A DNA stretch of 10,774 nt from an uncultured Oribacterium sp. (GTDB lineage: Bacteria; Bacillota; Clostridia; Lachnospirales; Lachnospiraceae): contig CAAGRO010000194.1 in NCBI GenBank assembly GCA_900772695.1, positions 1 through 10,774 of the forward strand, given 5' to 3'. Below, one piece after another: positions 1 through 6,901 of this stretch. The first letter of the stretch is position 1. Each line of letters starts with the position of its first letter. The notes under the pieces were generated by a model. The model had not been told where the DNA came from. It was given only the letters and a program-made list of their open reading frames with translations, and ran no database searches. Made by a program: the position numbers and the translations under genes.

Positions 1-3
1 CAA

Positions 4-32
4 CGCTGAGTTTTCATAAAGAAAACTCAGTG
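4..32. repeat. Perfect 10-bp inverted repeat (hairpin)
   Basis: The arms at 6-15 and 21-30 are exact reverse complements around the 5-nt loop ATAAA, and a G-U and a C-G pair (5/31, 4/32) extend the stem. No T-run follows on the + strand or, read the other way, on the - strand, so it is not a standard intrinsic terminator. It could be the 3' end of an upstream transcript, a protein binding site, or part of the structured region that follows. The upstream gene is outside the window. Confidence 0.6.
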
Positions 33-38
33 ATTGCA

Positions 39-123
39 GAGGGCCTAGTGCCGCTTAGGGTCCCCGGCTTAGATTGAACCGGTCTCGGAGTACTGTGCTT
101 CTGGTGTCGGCCCTCCGGGGCAC
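39..123. other. Unassigned structured region with overlapping stems
   Basis: Hand folding finds a perfect 7-bp stem, GAGGGCC at 39-45 with GGCCCTC at 109-115. Inside it CCGG at 64-67 pairs with CCGG at 79-82, extended by TT/AA across one bulged C. Two further pairings compete or interlock with these: GTGCC at 48-52 with GGCAC at 119-123, which would make a pseudoknot with the 7-bp stem, and CCCCGG at 62-67 with CCGGGG at 115-120. No protein-coding gene fits, and I do not recognise a known riboswitch or ncRNA. The promoter at 156-185 lies downstream, so the region probably belongs to an earlier transcript rather than the leader of the S1 gene. Confidence 0.35.
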
Positions 124-155
124 CGTTAAAGCTGAACCGAATTTCATCCCCCATC

Positions 156-185
156 TTGTAGCGACGTGCCGGTTTGTGGTATAGT
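156..185 (+). promoter_or_regulatory. Extended -10 promoter for the S1-domain gene
   Basis: TATAGT at 180-185 is preceded by TGG at 177-179, an extended -10 signature. TTGTAG at 156-161 is a weak -35 with an 18-bp spacer. Transcription would start near 191-193, giving a leader of about 50 nt. The 5' end of that leader can fold into a small hairpin with a UUCG loop (C198-C199 with G204-G205, continued by GTG 193-195 with CAC 207-209). The gene's ribosome binding site, AGAGG at 225-229, lies 11 nt before the ATG. Confidence 0.55.
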
Positions 186-240
186 ATAGCGAGTGAGCCT
201 TCGGGGCACGCATTATTAAGAAAAAGAGGTACCATAGACT

Positions 241-999
241 ATGGCAGACGAGATCAAGATCGAGGAAGCAAAGGAAGAGAAGATTCCTTCCATGGATGAT
301 TTCAAGGAGGAGCTTGAGGCATCGTTCAAGCAGCACGCAAATGCGAAGCGCGTGGACATGAGCAAGTGGGAGAAGATCCTCGATGACTTCCAGAACAAGA
401 CCAGCTTCGAGGTAGAAGTAAATGAAGCTGTGAAGAGCGGTGTGACCGCAAACGTGGATGGCCTGAGAGCATTCATCCCGGCATCGAAGCTTTCACTCGG
501 CTTCGTAAAGGATGAGGAGCTGAAGGACTGGGTAGGCAAGAAGCTGAATGTTCGCGTCATCACGGCTGAGCCGGAGAACAACAAGCTGGTTCTTTCTGCA
601 CGTGATGTTCTCCGTGATGAGCAGGAGAAGGTAAGAGCAGAGAAGGCAGCTGCGATCCAGACGGGTCTCGTAACCGAGGGTACGGTTGAGACTGTAAAGG
701 ACTATGGTGCATTTATCGATCTCGGAGATGGCGTTACCGGCCTTCTTCACGTTTCTCAGATCTCCAACAAGAGAGTGAAGTCTCCGGCAGATGTACTGAA
801 GGAAGGCCAGACCGTAAAGGTTCAGGTCATCGGTGTCAAGGATGGTAAGATTTCCCTTTCCATGAAGGCACTCGAGGCTGAGAAGCAGGAGCGTAAGGAA
901 AAGCAGGAGCGCGAGGATTTCCGTGCAAATTACAAGGAGTCCGGTGCTGCAACCTCTTCCTTCGCAGAGATCATGAAGAAGAGCGGCATCAAGTTCTGA
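241..999 (+). CDS. S1 RNA-binding domain protein (two S1 domains)
   Basis: This 252-residue protein is predicted to be cytoplasmic and to bind RNA. A charged N-terminal helix (about 1-50) precedes a first S1 OB-fold at about 52-121, which carries the VKSGVTANVDGLRAFIPASKL pattern in two parts (VKSGV at 65-69, FIPASKL at 78-84) typical of ribosomal S1 repeats. A helical linker leads to a second S1 fold at about 142-210 (VKDYGAFIDLG at 152-162, GLLHVSQIS at 167-175, ISLSMKAL at 204-211), followed by a Lys/Glu-rich tail. Ribosomal protein S1 usually has four to six repeats, so this is a short S1-like protein. Such proteins are often annotated 'S1 RNA-binding domain' or 'S1 homologue' in Clostridia. 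It has its own promoter and terminator. Its exact RNA target cannot be read from the sequence. Confidence 0.92.
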   Translation: MADEIKIEEAKEEKIPSMDDFKEELEASFKQHANAKRVDMSKWEKILDDFQNKTSFEVEVNEAVKSGVTANVDGLRAFIPASKLSLGFVKDEELKDWVGKKLNVRVITAEPENNKLVLSARDVLRDEQEKVRAEKAAAIQTGLVTEGTVETVKDYGAFIDLGDGVTGLLHVSQISNKRVKSPADVLKEGQTVKVQVIGVKDGKISLSMKALEAEKQERKEKQEREDFRANYKESGAATSSFAEIMKKSGIKF

Positions 1000-1021
1000 T
1001 GATGCAGACAGATTGATTTTT

Positions 1022-1061
1022 CATCAGTCACGTATTCGAAAGGATGCGTGGCTGATTTTTT
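1022..1061 (+). terminator. Rho-independent terminator after the S1 gene
   Basis: The arms at 1023-1035 and 1044-1056 form a 13-bp stem with two G-U pairs and an 8-nt loop (1036-1043). The strand then runs into six T residues (1056-1061). It starts 23 nt after the stop codon and separates the S1 gene from the next unit. Confidence 0.88.
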
Positions 1062-1072
1062 ATGATTTATGC

Positions 1073-1100
1073 TTTCTATTTCAGTGCATATGGGTATAAT
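1073..1100 (+). promoter_or_regulatory. Promoter for the rhodanese-TtcA / radical SAM unit
   Basis: A consensus TATAAT lies at 1095-1100, preceded by TG at 1091-1092. The -35 is poor: TTTCTA at 1073-1078 with a 16-bp spacer is the best match. The site lies just after the upstream terminator and about 50 nt before the chosen start codon. Confidence 0.55.
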
Positions 1101-1149
1101 AGCGGAACAGGCATGAATGCATGATGATTATGTTAAAGAGAGGAAACAG

Positions 1150-2499
1150 ATGGAGTATACAGCGAAGGAAGTGACGGCAGAGGAGCTCGAGCAGTGGCCG
1201 CGGGAGAGCTATCACCTGGTGGATGTGCGGAGCGAAGAGGATTTTCAGACAGGCAAGATGCCGGATGCGCTTCGGGTCGATCTGGACCGTATCACCGAGG
1301 GGAACCACAGCATCCCGAAGGATAAGCGGGTCGTGCTCTACTGTAAGTATGGCGATCTTTCAATGACGGCAGCCGAGGACCTGTGCGCGCAGGGCTACGA
1401 GGCCTACAGTCTCGCCGGCGGCTACGGCAAGTGGGTGCTCCGTCAGATTCAGAAGGATATGGATTCCGAGCAGCGCCGCGACGACATCGAGAAGTCCCTT
1501 CGCAAGAAGTTCAAGCGTAACCTCTTCGGCATGTTCGTGAAGGCCATCTGCGATTATCAGCTCGTCGAGCCGGGCGACCGCATTGCGGTGTGCATCTCCG
1601 GCGGCAAGGACTCGATGCTCATGGCGAAGCTCTTCCAGGAGCTGAAGCGCCATAATAAGATTCCGTTCGAGCTCGTGTTCCTCTGCATGGACCCGGGCTA
1701 CAACGAGGCGAACCGCAAGGTCATCGAGCGAAACGCGGACCTCCTCGGCATCCCGCTCACGATCTTCGAAACGAACATCTTCGACTCTGTCTACAACATC
1801 CCGAAGTCCCCGTGCTATGTCTGCGCCCGCATGCGCCGCGGCTACCTCTATAAGGAAGCCCAGCGCCTCGGCTGCAACAAGATCGCGCTCGGCCACCACT
1901 TCGACGACGTCATCGAGACCGTCCTCATGGGCATGCTCTACGCCGGTCAGTACGAGGCGATGATGCCGAAGCTCCACTCCACGAACTTCCCGGGCATGGA
2001 GCTGATCCGTCCGCTCTACCTCATCCGCGAGGCGGAAATCAAGCACTGGCGCGACTACAACAGCCTGAACTTCATCCAGTGCGCCTGCCACTTCACCGAG
2101 ACCTGCGCGACCTGCCACACCGACGGCCAGACCAGCTCGAAGCGCCTCGAGACGAAGAAGCTGATCGAGAAGCTGAAGGAGACGAATCCGTACGTCGAGC
2201 GCAACATCTTCAGTGCGATGGAAAACGTGAGCCTGAACAAGATCCTCGGCTACAAGCGTCAGCACGTGAAGCACAGCTTCCTCGAGTGGTACGAGGATGA
2301 GGACGACCTGAAGATCGGCATCCTGAACGAGGCGGAAATCGCGCACGAGGATGAACTCCGCCGACAGCAGGAGCTCCAGAAGGAGAAGGCCCGCATTGAC
2401 TCCCAGCCGAAGTCCGAGCAGGCGCGCCGGAACGCCGAGGAGAACCGTCGAAATGCGCAGTTCCGCAAACTGGAAGGAGCGAGACCGGATGGAAACTAG
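1150..2499 (+). CDS. Rhodanese-TtcA-like tRNA 2-thiolation enzyme
   Basis: This 449-residue protein probably thiolates a tRNA base by adenylating the target carbonyl and replacing it with sulfur. Residues about 1-105 form a rhodanese domain (LVDVRSEEDF) with a candidate persulfide cysteine C65 in the loop CKYGDLS. A linker leads to a TtcA/TtuA-type PP-loop ATPase with SGGKDS at 150-155, CYVC (C222, C225) and GHHFDD at 248-253. A Cys/His-rich segment follows (C311, C313, C319, C322). The E. coli TtcA cluster uses two Cys of a CxxC plus one distal Cys, so C222, C225 and one of the distal cysteines probably bind a [4Fe-4S]. FSAMENV downstream also matches TtcA. The tail (about 400-449) is highly charged and probably coiled or disordered. 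The ATG at 1150 was chosen because AGAGAGG at 1137-1143 sits 6 nt upstream; an in-frame ATG at 1117 lacks this. The exact tRNA base is not known. Confidence 0.85.
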   Translation: MEYTAKEVTAEELEQWPRESYHLVDVRSEEDFQTGKMPDALRVDLDRITEGNHSIPKDKRVVLYCKYGDLSMTAAEDLCAQGYEAYSLAGGYGKWVLRQIQKDMDSEQRRDDIEKSLRKKFKRNLFGMFVKAICDYQLVEPGDRIAVCISGGKDSMLMAKLFQELKRHNKIPFELVFLCMDPGYNEANRKVIERNADLLGIPLTIFETNIFDSVYNIPKSPCYVCARMRRGYLYKEAQRLGCNKIALGHHFDDVIETVLMGMLYAGQYEAMMPKLHSTNFPGMELIRPLYLIREAEIKHWRDYNSLNFIQCACHFTETCATCHTDGQTSSKRLETKKLIEKLKETNPYVERNIFSAMENVSLNKILGYKRQHVKHSFLEWYEDEDDLKIGILNEAEIAHEDELRRQQELQKEKARIDSQPKSEQARRNAEENRRNAQFRKLEGARPDGN

Positions 2500-3388
2500 T
2501 ATGGAGAACTGCCGGCTGTGCCCGCGACAGTGCGGCGTGAACCGGAACGCGGGGCAGAAGGGCGTCTGCGGCGTCAGCTCCGAGCTCTACATCGCGCGGG
2601 CGGCGCTCCACTTCTGGGAGGAGCCGTGCATCTCCGGAAAGGAAGGCAGCGGCGCGGTGTTCTTCTCCGGCTGCACCCTGAAGTGCGTGTTCTGCCAGAA
2701 CTATGAGCTAAGCCACCAGGAGGTCGGAAAACGCGTCAGCCTCGAGCGACTCGCGGAAATCTTCTTCGAGCTGGAGGCGCAGGGCGCAAATAACATCAAC
2801 CTCGTCACCCCGGACCACTACATCCCCCTCATCGCGCAGGCCATGGAACGAAGCCGCGTGCAGGGACTGAAGATCCCCTTCGTCATCAACTGCTCCGGCT
2901 ATGAAACGACCGAGCTAATCCGCCGCCTGGACGGCCTCGCGGACATCTACCTCGACGACTTCAAATACATGGATGGTGCGAAGGCACAGAAGTACTCCGG
3001 CGCCGGGGACTACCCGGAACGCGCGAAGGAAAGCCTCGCCGAGATGGTCCGCCAGTGCCCGGATCCCGTCTTCGACGAACGCGGCATGATGCAGAAGGGC
3101 GTGATCGTCCGCCACCTCCTCATGCCCTCGATGGTCCATAACGCAGAACGCGTCGTCGACTACGTATATGATACCTACGGCGACCAGGTCTACCTCAGCC
3201 TCATGCACCAGTTCACCCCCTTCCCGCGCCTCGAAAAATGGCCGGAAATCAACCGCCGCGTCACAAAACGTGAATACGAGCGCCTCATTAATTATGCCCT
3301 CGACAAAGGCATCACCAACGCCTTCATCCAGGAAGGCAGCGTCGCAAAGGAAAGCTTCGTCCCGCAGTGGGATGCGGAGGGCGTTTGA
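2489..3388 (+). CDS. PflX-type radical SAM protein
   Basis: This 299-residue protein belongs to the radical SAM superfamily and most resembles the PflX group (COG1313), relatives of pyruvate formate-lyase activating enzymes with no settled substrate. The canonical CxxxCxxC motif is C62-C66-C69 (SGCTLKCVFCQNYELS), expected to bind a [4Fe-4S] cluster and cleave S-adenosylmethionine. An N-terminal set, C8, C11, C15 and C27, plus the pattern AALHFWEEPCISG at 38-50, are hallmarks of this group and may hold a second metal site. The ATG at 2489 was chosen because AAGGAG at 2474-2479 precedes it by 9 nt; a second in-frame ATG lies at 2501. It overlaps the upstream gene by 11 nt, suggesting translational coupling. 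Codon choice is more CCC-, AAA- and GAA-rich than in the suf genes. No glycyl radical enzyme partner lies in the window. Confidence 0.85.
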   Translation: METSMENCRLCPRQCGVNRNAGQKGVCGVSSELYIARAALHFWEEPCISGKEGSGAVFFSGCTLKCVFCQNYELSHQEVGKRVSLERLAEIFFELEAQGANNINLVTPDHYIPLIAQAMERSRVQGLKIPFVINCSGYETTELIRRLDGLADIYLDDFKYMDGAKAQKYSGAGDYPERAKESLAEMVRQCPDPVFDERGMMQKGVIVRHLLMPSMVHNAERVVDYVYDTYGDQVYLSLMHQFTPFPRLEKWPEINRRVTKREYERLINYALDKGITNAFIQEGSVAKESFVPQWDAEGV

Positions 3389-3418
3389 GAAGTGCTGTGC
3401 ACCCGATTTAGTACGTAA

Positions 3419-3437
3419 TCCTATAGGGAAACTAGGA
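3419..3437. promoter_or_regulatory. Possible dyad operator upstream of the suf promoter
   Basis: TCCTA at 3419-3423 and TAGGA at 3433-3437 are inverted half-sites separated by 9 nt, ending 7 nt before the proposed -35. The CC/GG dyad layout and its place next to a suf promoter resemble sites of Rrf2-family Fe-S regulators such as IscR. The overlapping palindrome CCTATAGG at 3420-3427 gives an alternative reading. No such regulator is encoded in the window, so this is a suggestion only. Confidence 0.25.
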
Positions 3438-3444
3438 AATCTTG

Positions 3445-3473
3445 TTGCGGAAGCGAATCCGCCGGGCTATAAT
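3445..3473 (+). promoter_or_regulatory. Candidate suf operon promoter
   Basis: A consensus -10, TATAAT at 3468-3473, has a weak -35, TTGCGG at 3445-3450, at an ideal 17-bp spacing. Transcription would begin near 3480, leaving about 150 nt of leader before sufC. It lies 57 nt after the radical SAM gene's stop codon, so suf can be transcribed separately. Confidence 0.6.
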
Positions 3474-3475
3474 CG

Positions 3476-3525
3476 AAGCTGCTGATGTCTGGAGACATGG
3501 GATCCCCAGGCACCCGCAGCTTTTT
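3476..3525 (+). terminator. Terminator-like stem with U-run in the suf leader
   Basis: AAGCTGC at 3476-3482 pairs perfectly with GCAGCTT at 3516-3522, and the strand continues as TTTTT (3521-3525) then ATATA. The enclosed sequence can fold as two small hairpins: ATGTC/GACAT at 3485-3498 or, competing at one base, TGGG/CCCA at 3498-3508. It may end the transcript of the upstream rhodanese-TtcA/radical SAM unit. If transcription starts near 3480 it would instead be a leader attenuator, though the first bases of the stem would then be missing from the RNA. The sequence alone does not decide. Confidence 0.4.
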
Positions 3526-3538
3526 ATATATTCCCGGA

Positions 3539-3611
3539 CGCCTGTGGAGGCGACACAGCCGTACGGTGATCATGCTCTACATGAATAGAATGCACGCCCC
3601 ACACCCGGGGC
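3539..3611 (+). other. Structured suf leader segment
   Basis: Two hairpins are visible in the proposed 5' leader. CGCCT/AGGCG (3539-3543, 3548-3552, loop GTGG) competes with CTGTG/CACAG (3542-3546, 3554-3558). GCCCC/GGGGC (3596-3600, 3607-3611, 6-nt loop) ends 6 nt before the sufC Shine-Dalgarno TGGAGG at 3617-3622, close enough to affect ribosome access. No known riboswitch was recognised. Confidence 0.35.
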
Positions 3612-3629
3612 TCTTATGGAGGAATGAAT

Positions 3630-4373
3630 ATGGCAGATTTACTGAATGTCAAGAATCTTCAGGTGAAGGTCGAGGAGAAGGAGATTCTCCACGGCGTCGA
3701 TCTGACAGTGAATAGAGGTGAGACCCACGTCCTGATGGGACCGAACGGTGCCGGCAAGTCCACCCTCGGAAACGCACTGATGGGCAACCCGCAGTACCAG
3801 ATCATCGGCGGAAAGATTCTGTTCAACGGCCAGGACATCACGACCGAGCCGACCGACCAGAGAGCGAAGCTCGGTATGTTCCTGTCCTTCCAGAACCCGC
3901 TCGAGGTACCAGGCATCACCCTCGGTAACTTCATCCGCTCAGCGCTGCAGCAGAGAACCGGCAAGCACATCCGCCTCTGGGATTTCAAGAAGGAGATGAA
4001 GAAGGCGATGGAGGTCCTCGATATGGACCCGAGCTACGCCGATCGTGACCTCAATGTCGGCTTCTCCGGCGGTGAGAAGAAAAAGGCCGAGATCCTGCAG
4101 CTCCTTATGCTGAAGCCGTCCCTCGCGATCCTCGACGAGACCGACTCCGGCCTCGACGTCGATGCCGTTCGTACCGTAAGTAAGGGTGTCGAGGAGTACC
4201 AGAAGTCCATGGACGGTGCTCTCATCATCATCACCCACTCCACGAGAATCCTCGAGTCCCTGAAGGTCGATAAGACCCACGTCCTCGTCAGCGGCCAGAT
4301 GAAGGCCGAGGGCGACGCGTCGATGGTCGACCGCATCAACGAGAATGGCTTCGTGGATTTCCTGAACAAGTAA
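3630..4373 (+). CDS. sufC: SufC, Fe-S assembly ATPase
   Basis: This 247-residue soluble ABC-type ATPase powers the SufBCD scaffold that builds Fe-S clusters in the cytoplasm. All nucleotide-binding motifs are present: Walker A GPNGAGKST at 37-45, Q-loop around FQNP at 87-90, SufC-type signature FSGGEKKK at 145-152, Walker B LAILDE at 165-170, D-loop TDSGLD at 171-176, and the switch His in ITHS at 201-204. It has no membrane segment, and its length matches the family. The ATG at 3630 was chosen over the one at 3624 because TGGAGG at 3617-3622 is 7 nt from the former but only 1 nt from the latter; MADLLNVKNL is also a usual SufC beginning. It is the first gene of the suf operon, 18 nt before sufB. 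Confidence 0.97.
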   Translation: MADLLNVKNLQVKVEEKEILHGVDLTVNRGETHVLMGPNGAGKSTLGNALMGNPQYQIIGGKILFNGQDITTEPTDQRAKLGMFLSFQNPLEVPGITLGNFIRSALQQRTGKHIRLWDFKKEMKKAMEVLDMDPSYADRDLNVGFSGGEKKKAEILQLLMLKPSLAILDETDSGLDVDAVRTVSKGVEEYQKSMDGALIIITHSTRILESLKVDKTHVLVSGQMKAEGDASMVDRINENGFVDFLNK

Positions 4374-4391
4374 GCGTGGAGGACAGTACCT

Positions 4392-5810
4392 ATGGCAAAT
4401 AAGGAAAAGGCAGAGGTTCAGGACATCAACCGCTCCATGTATGATTTCCGTTACGAAGAGAAGGATACGGATTTCTACAAGATCCAGGAGGGTCTGACGA
4501 AGGATATCGTCCTCGAGATCTCTGAGAAGAAGGGAGACCCGGACTGGATGCGGGACTTCCGTTTAAAATCACTTGAAATATATAATCAGAAGCAGGTTCC
4601 GCAGTGGGGCCCGAGCATCGACGGCCTCGATATGAACAACATCGTGACCTACGTCAAGCCGAAGACGAAGATGACCGCGGACTGGGAAGAGGTCCCGGAG
4701 GACATCAAGAACACCTTCGAGAAGCTCGGTATCCCGCAGGCAGAGCGTGAGTCGCTCGCCGGTGTCGGCGCGCAGTACGACTCCGAGCTCGTCTACCATA
4801 ACCTCCAGAAGGAGGTCGAGGAGCAGGGCGTCGTGTATACCGACATCGAGTCGGCCCTGCACGGTCCGTACGCAGACATGATCCGGGATCACTTCATGCA
4901 TCTCGTACCGCCGACAGATCACAAGTTTGCGGCGCTCCACGGTGCGGTCTGGTCCGGCGGCTCCTTCGTGTACATCCCGAAGGGCGTCTCCGTCGAGATC
5001 CCGCTGCAGTCCTACTTCCGTCTGAACGCCCCGGGCGCCGGACAGTTCGAGCACACCCTGATCATCGTCGATGAGGGGGCACAGCTCCACTTCATCGAGG
5101 GCTGCTCTGCACCAAAGTACAACATCGCGAACCTGCATGCCGGCTGTGTCGAGCTCTACGTCGGTAAGAATGCGAAGCTTCGCTACTCGACCATCGAGAA
5201 CTGGTCGAAGAACATGTACAACCTGAACACGAAGCGTGCCATCGTTGAAGAGGGCGGTACGATGGAGTGGGTATCCGGCTCCTTCGGCTCCCATGTTTCC
5301 TACCTCTACCCGATGACCATCCTGAAGGGCGACAATTCCCGCATGGAGTTCACCGGCGTGACCTTCGCCGGAAAGGGCCAGAACCTCGATACCGGTGCGA
5401 AGGTCGTCCATAACGGTAAGAATACCAGCTCCTACATCAACACCCGTTCCATCAGTAAGGATGGCGGTATCAGCACCTATCGTTCCTCCGTCGTGATCAA
5501 CAACTCGGCGAAGCACGCGAAGGCCGCCGTTTCCTGCCAGTCTCTGATGCTCGACGACATCTCCCGCTCCGACACCATTCCGGCGATGGATGTCCGCACC
5601 CAGGATGCCGACGTCGGACACGAGGCGAAGATCGGACGTATCTCCGACGATGCCGTATTCTATCTGATGTCCCGCGGTCTCTCCGAGGAGGACGCGCGTG
5701 CGCTGATCGTTTCCGGCTTCGCAGACAGTGTTTCGAAGGAGCTCCCGCTCGAGTACGCCGTTGAGATGAACAACCTCATCCGTCTCGAGATGAAGGGCGC
5801 GATCGGTTAA
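4392..5810 (+). CDS. sufB: SufB, Fe-S cluster scaffold subunit
   Basis: This 472-residue protein is the scaffold subunit where sulfur and iron are joined in the SufBC2D complex. The N-terminal helical part (1-about 110) is followed by the beta-helix core (HGAVWSGGSFVYIPKGV at 183-199) and a C-terminal helical SufC-binding part. E. coli SufB uses C405, H433 and E434. Here C382 (VSCQSLML), H410 and E411 (DVGHEA) have the same 28-residue Cys-His spacing, so the active residues appear kept. Further cysteines are C238 and C252. GGAGG at 4378-4382 lies 9 nt before the start, and the next gene, sufD, follows after 11 nt. The length is normal for the family. Confidence 0.97.
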   Translation: MANKEKAEVQDINRSMYDFRYEEKDTDFYKIQEGLTKDIVLEISEKKGDPDWMRDFRLKSLEIYNQKQVPQWGPSIDGLDMNNIVTYVKPKTKMTADWEEVPEDIKNTFEKLGIPQAERESLAGVGAQYDSELVYHNLQKEVEEQGVVYTDIESALHGPYADMIRDHFMHLVPPTDHKFAALHGAVWSGGSFVYIPKGVSVEIPLQSYFRLNAPGAGQFEHTLIIVDEGAQLHFIEGCSAPKYNIANLHAGCVELYVGKNAKLRYSTIENWSKNMYNLNTKRAIVEEGGTMEWVSGSFGSHVSYLYPMTILKGDNSRMEFTGVTFAGKGQNLDTGAKVVHNGKNTSSYINTRSISKDGGISTYRSSVVINNSAKHAKAAVSCQSLMLDDISRSDTIPAMDVRTQDADVGHEAKIGRISDDAVFYLMSRGLSEEDARALIVSGFADSVSKELPLEYAVEMNNLIRLEMKGAIG

Positions 5811-5821
5811 GGAGGGCAGAG

Positions 5822-6901
5822 ATGAAGGAAAATCAGCTTTTAGTAAATGTTCTGCCGTCACCGACCTATAACTGGCTCCGGATGAACGACGCAGACGTGA
5901 AGGTGCCGGCCAATGCTGTCGAGGGAAATCCGATGGTGACCCGCACAGCAGATGTGACCGCTACCGTCACAGATTATACAGAGATCCAGGATATCGCCGG
6001 TGGCATGGGCTACGATTTCGATACCTATATGAAGCATTCGGACGCAGATGTTCTGAAACTTCAGATCGCTCGTGACCAGAAGGCCGCACAGCCGGTGCAT
6101 ATCGAGTTCGATTACGAAAAGGACTGTGCAGACGTAAATGCCGTCTACATTGACGCAGACGAAGGAAGCGAGCTCGTCGTTGTGATGGATTTCCGCTCCG
6201 CCGCAGAGGCCGCCGGCTTCGCAGCGGCACAGACGAAGATCCACGTGGCGAAGGACGCCCGCGTACTGCTCGTGCAGATCCAGCGGCTCGGCCAGGGCTT
6301 CCGCTTCCTGAACGACGTGGCCGCGAAGACGGAGGAGAACGCCGGCTTCGAGCAGATCGAGCTCATTCTCGGCGGTGCGGACAGCTACCAGGGCTCCCGT
6401 ACGGACCTCGTCGGTGCGCACAGTACCCTGAAGACCGATATCGGCTATCTCCTGAAAAACCAGGAGCATCTCGATATGAACTACATCGCGAACCACATCG
6501 GCCGGAAGACCGAGTGCGCGATCGACGTGAAGGGCGTGCTCCGCGATGAGGCGCACAAGCTCTTCCGCGGCACGATCGACCTCCGGAGAGGCGCGAAGGG
6601 TGCCCTCGGTAACGAGCTCGAGGACGTGCTGCTGATGGATGACAATGTCATCAACCAGACCATCCCGGTCATCCTCTGCGACGAGGAGGATGTCGAGGGT
6701 AATCACGGCGCGACGATCGGCCGGATCGATGAGGGCCTGCTGTTCTACCTCGAGTCGCGTGGCATGAGCCAGGCTGAGGTGTACGAGATGATGGCCGGTG
6801 CCCGGATCGATTCGGTGATCCACAAGATCCCGGATGCCGCGACGCGTGACCGTGTGTTCGAGGAGCTCAAGGGTCATAAGGAGGAGAGATATGATGACTG
6901 A
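5822..6901 (+). CDS. sufD: SufD, Fe-S scaffold partner subunit
   Basis: This 359-residue protein pairs with SufB in the SufBC2D complex and is thought to help iron entry and cluster formation at the SufB-SufD interface. The C-terminal signature GNHGATIGRIDEGLLFYLESRG (split as GNHGATIGR at 293-301 and LLFYLESRG at 306-314) is typical, and H295 matches E. coli SufD His360. The core around 190-280 (DLVGAHSTLKTDIGYLL, KLFRGTIDL) is the usual right-handed beta-helix. It is somewhat shorter than E. coli SufD. AAGGAGG at 5809-5815, overlapping the sufB stop codon, sits 6 nt before the ATG. The 3' end overlaps sufS by 11 nt. Confidence 0.94.
   Translation: MKENQLLVNVLPSPTYNWLRMNDADVKVPANAVEGNPMVTRTADVTATVTDYTEIQDIAGGMGYDFDTYMKHSDADVLKLQIARDQKAAQPVHIEFDYEKDCADVNAVYIDADEGSELVVVMDFRSAAEAAGFAAAQTKIHVAKDARVLLVQIQRLGQGFRFLNDVAAKTEENAGFEQIELILGGADSYQGSRTDLVGAHSTLKTDIGYLLKNQEHLDMNYIANHIGRKTECAIDVKGVLRDEAHKLFRGTIDLRRGAKGALGNELEDVLLMDDNVINQTIPVILCDEEDVEGNHGATIGRIDEGLLFYLESRGMSQAEVYEMMAGARIDSVIHKIPDAATRDRVFEELKGHKEERYDD

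Noticed and set aside
39..115. A 77-nt stretch closed by a 7-bp stem with TA in positions 8-9, suggesting a tRNA.
   Set aside because: No T-arm with GTTCRA precedes the 3' strand on either orientation, and no anticodon arm or CCA-type end can be drawn.
14..235. A 73-residue - strand open frame across the 5' intergenic region.
   Set aside because: No family resemblance and no Shine-Dalgarno; it spans the S1 promoter and the inverted repeats.
1360..2346. A 328-residue - strand open frame opposite the TtcA-like gene.
   Set aside because: Its composition (Leu, Val, Ala, Glu rich with no motif) is that of a shadow frame, and the + strand gene has clear domains.
2351..2488. Upstream extension of the radical SAM gene.
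   Set aside because: The added residues are Arg/Ser/Pro-rich out-of-frame reading of the upstream gene; a proper ribosome binding site supports the start at 2489.
3499..3506. The palindrome GGGATCCC in the suf leader as a binding site.
   Set aside because: An 8-bp palindrome can occur by chance, and it is already part of the terminator-like structure.
3485..3715. A 76-residue + strand open frame across the suf leader.
   Set aside because: It overlaps the start of sufC in another frame, has no ribosome binding site and matches no family.
4569..5861. A 430-residue open frame on the - strand opposite sufB.
   Set aside because: It is a by-product of GC-biased third positions; sufB is certain on the + strand and no ribosome binding site or known family supports the antisense frame.
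6834..6890. Upstream extension of sufS into sufD.
   Set aside because: AAGGAGG at 6878-6884 and the known SufS N-terminus favour the start at 6891 or 6894.
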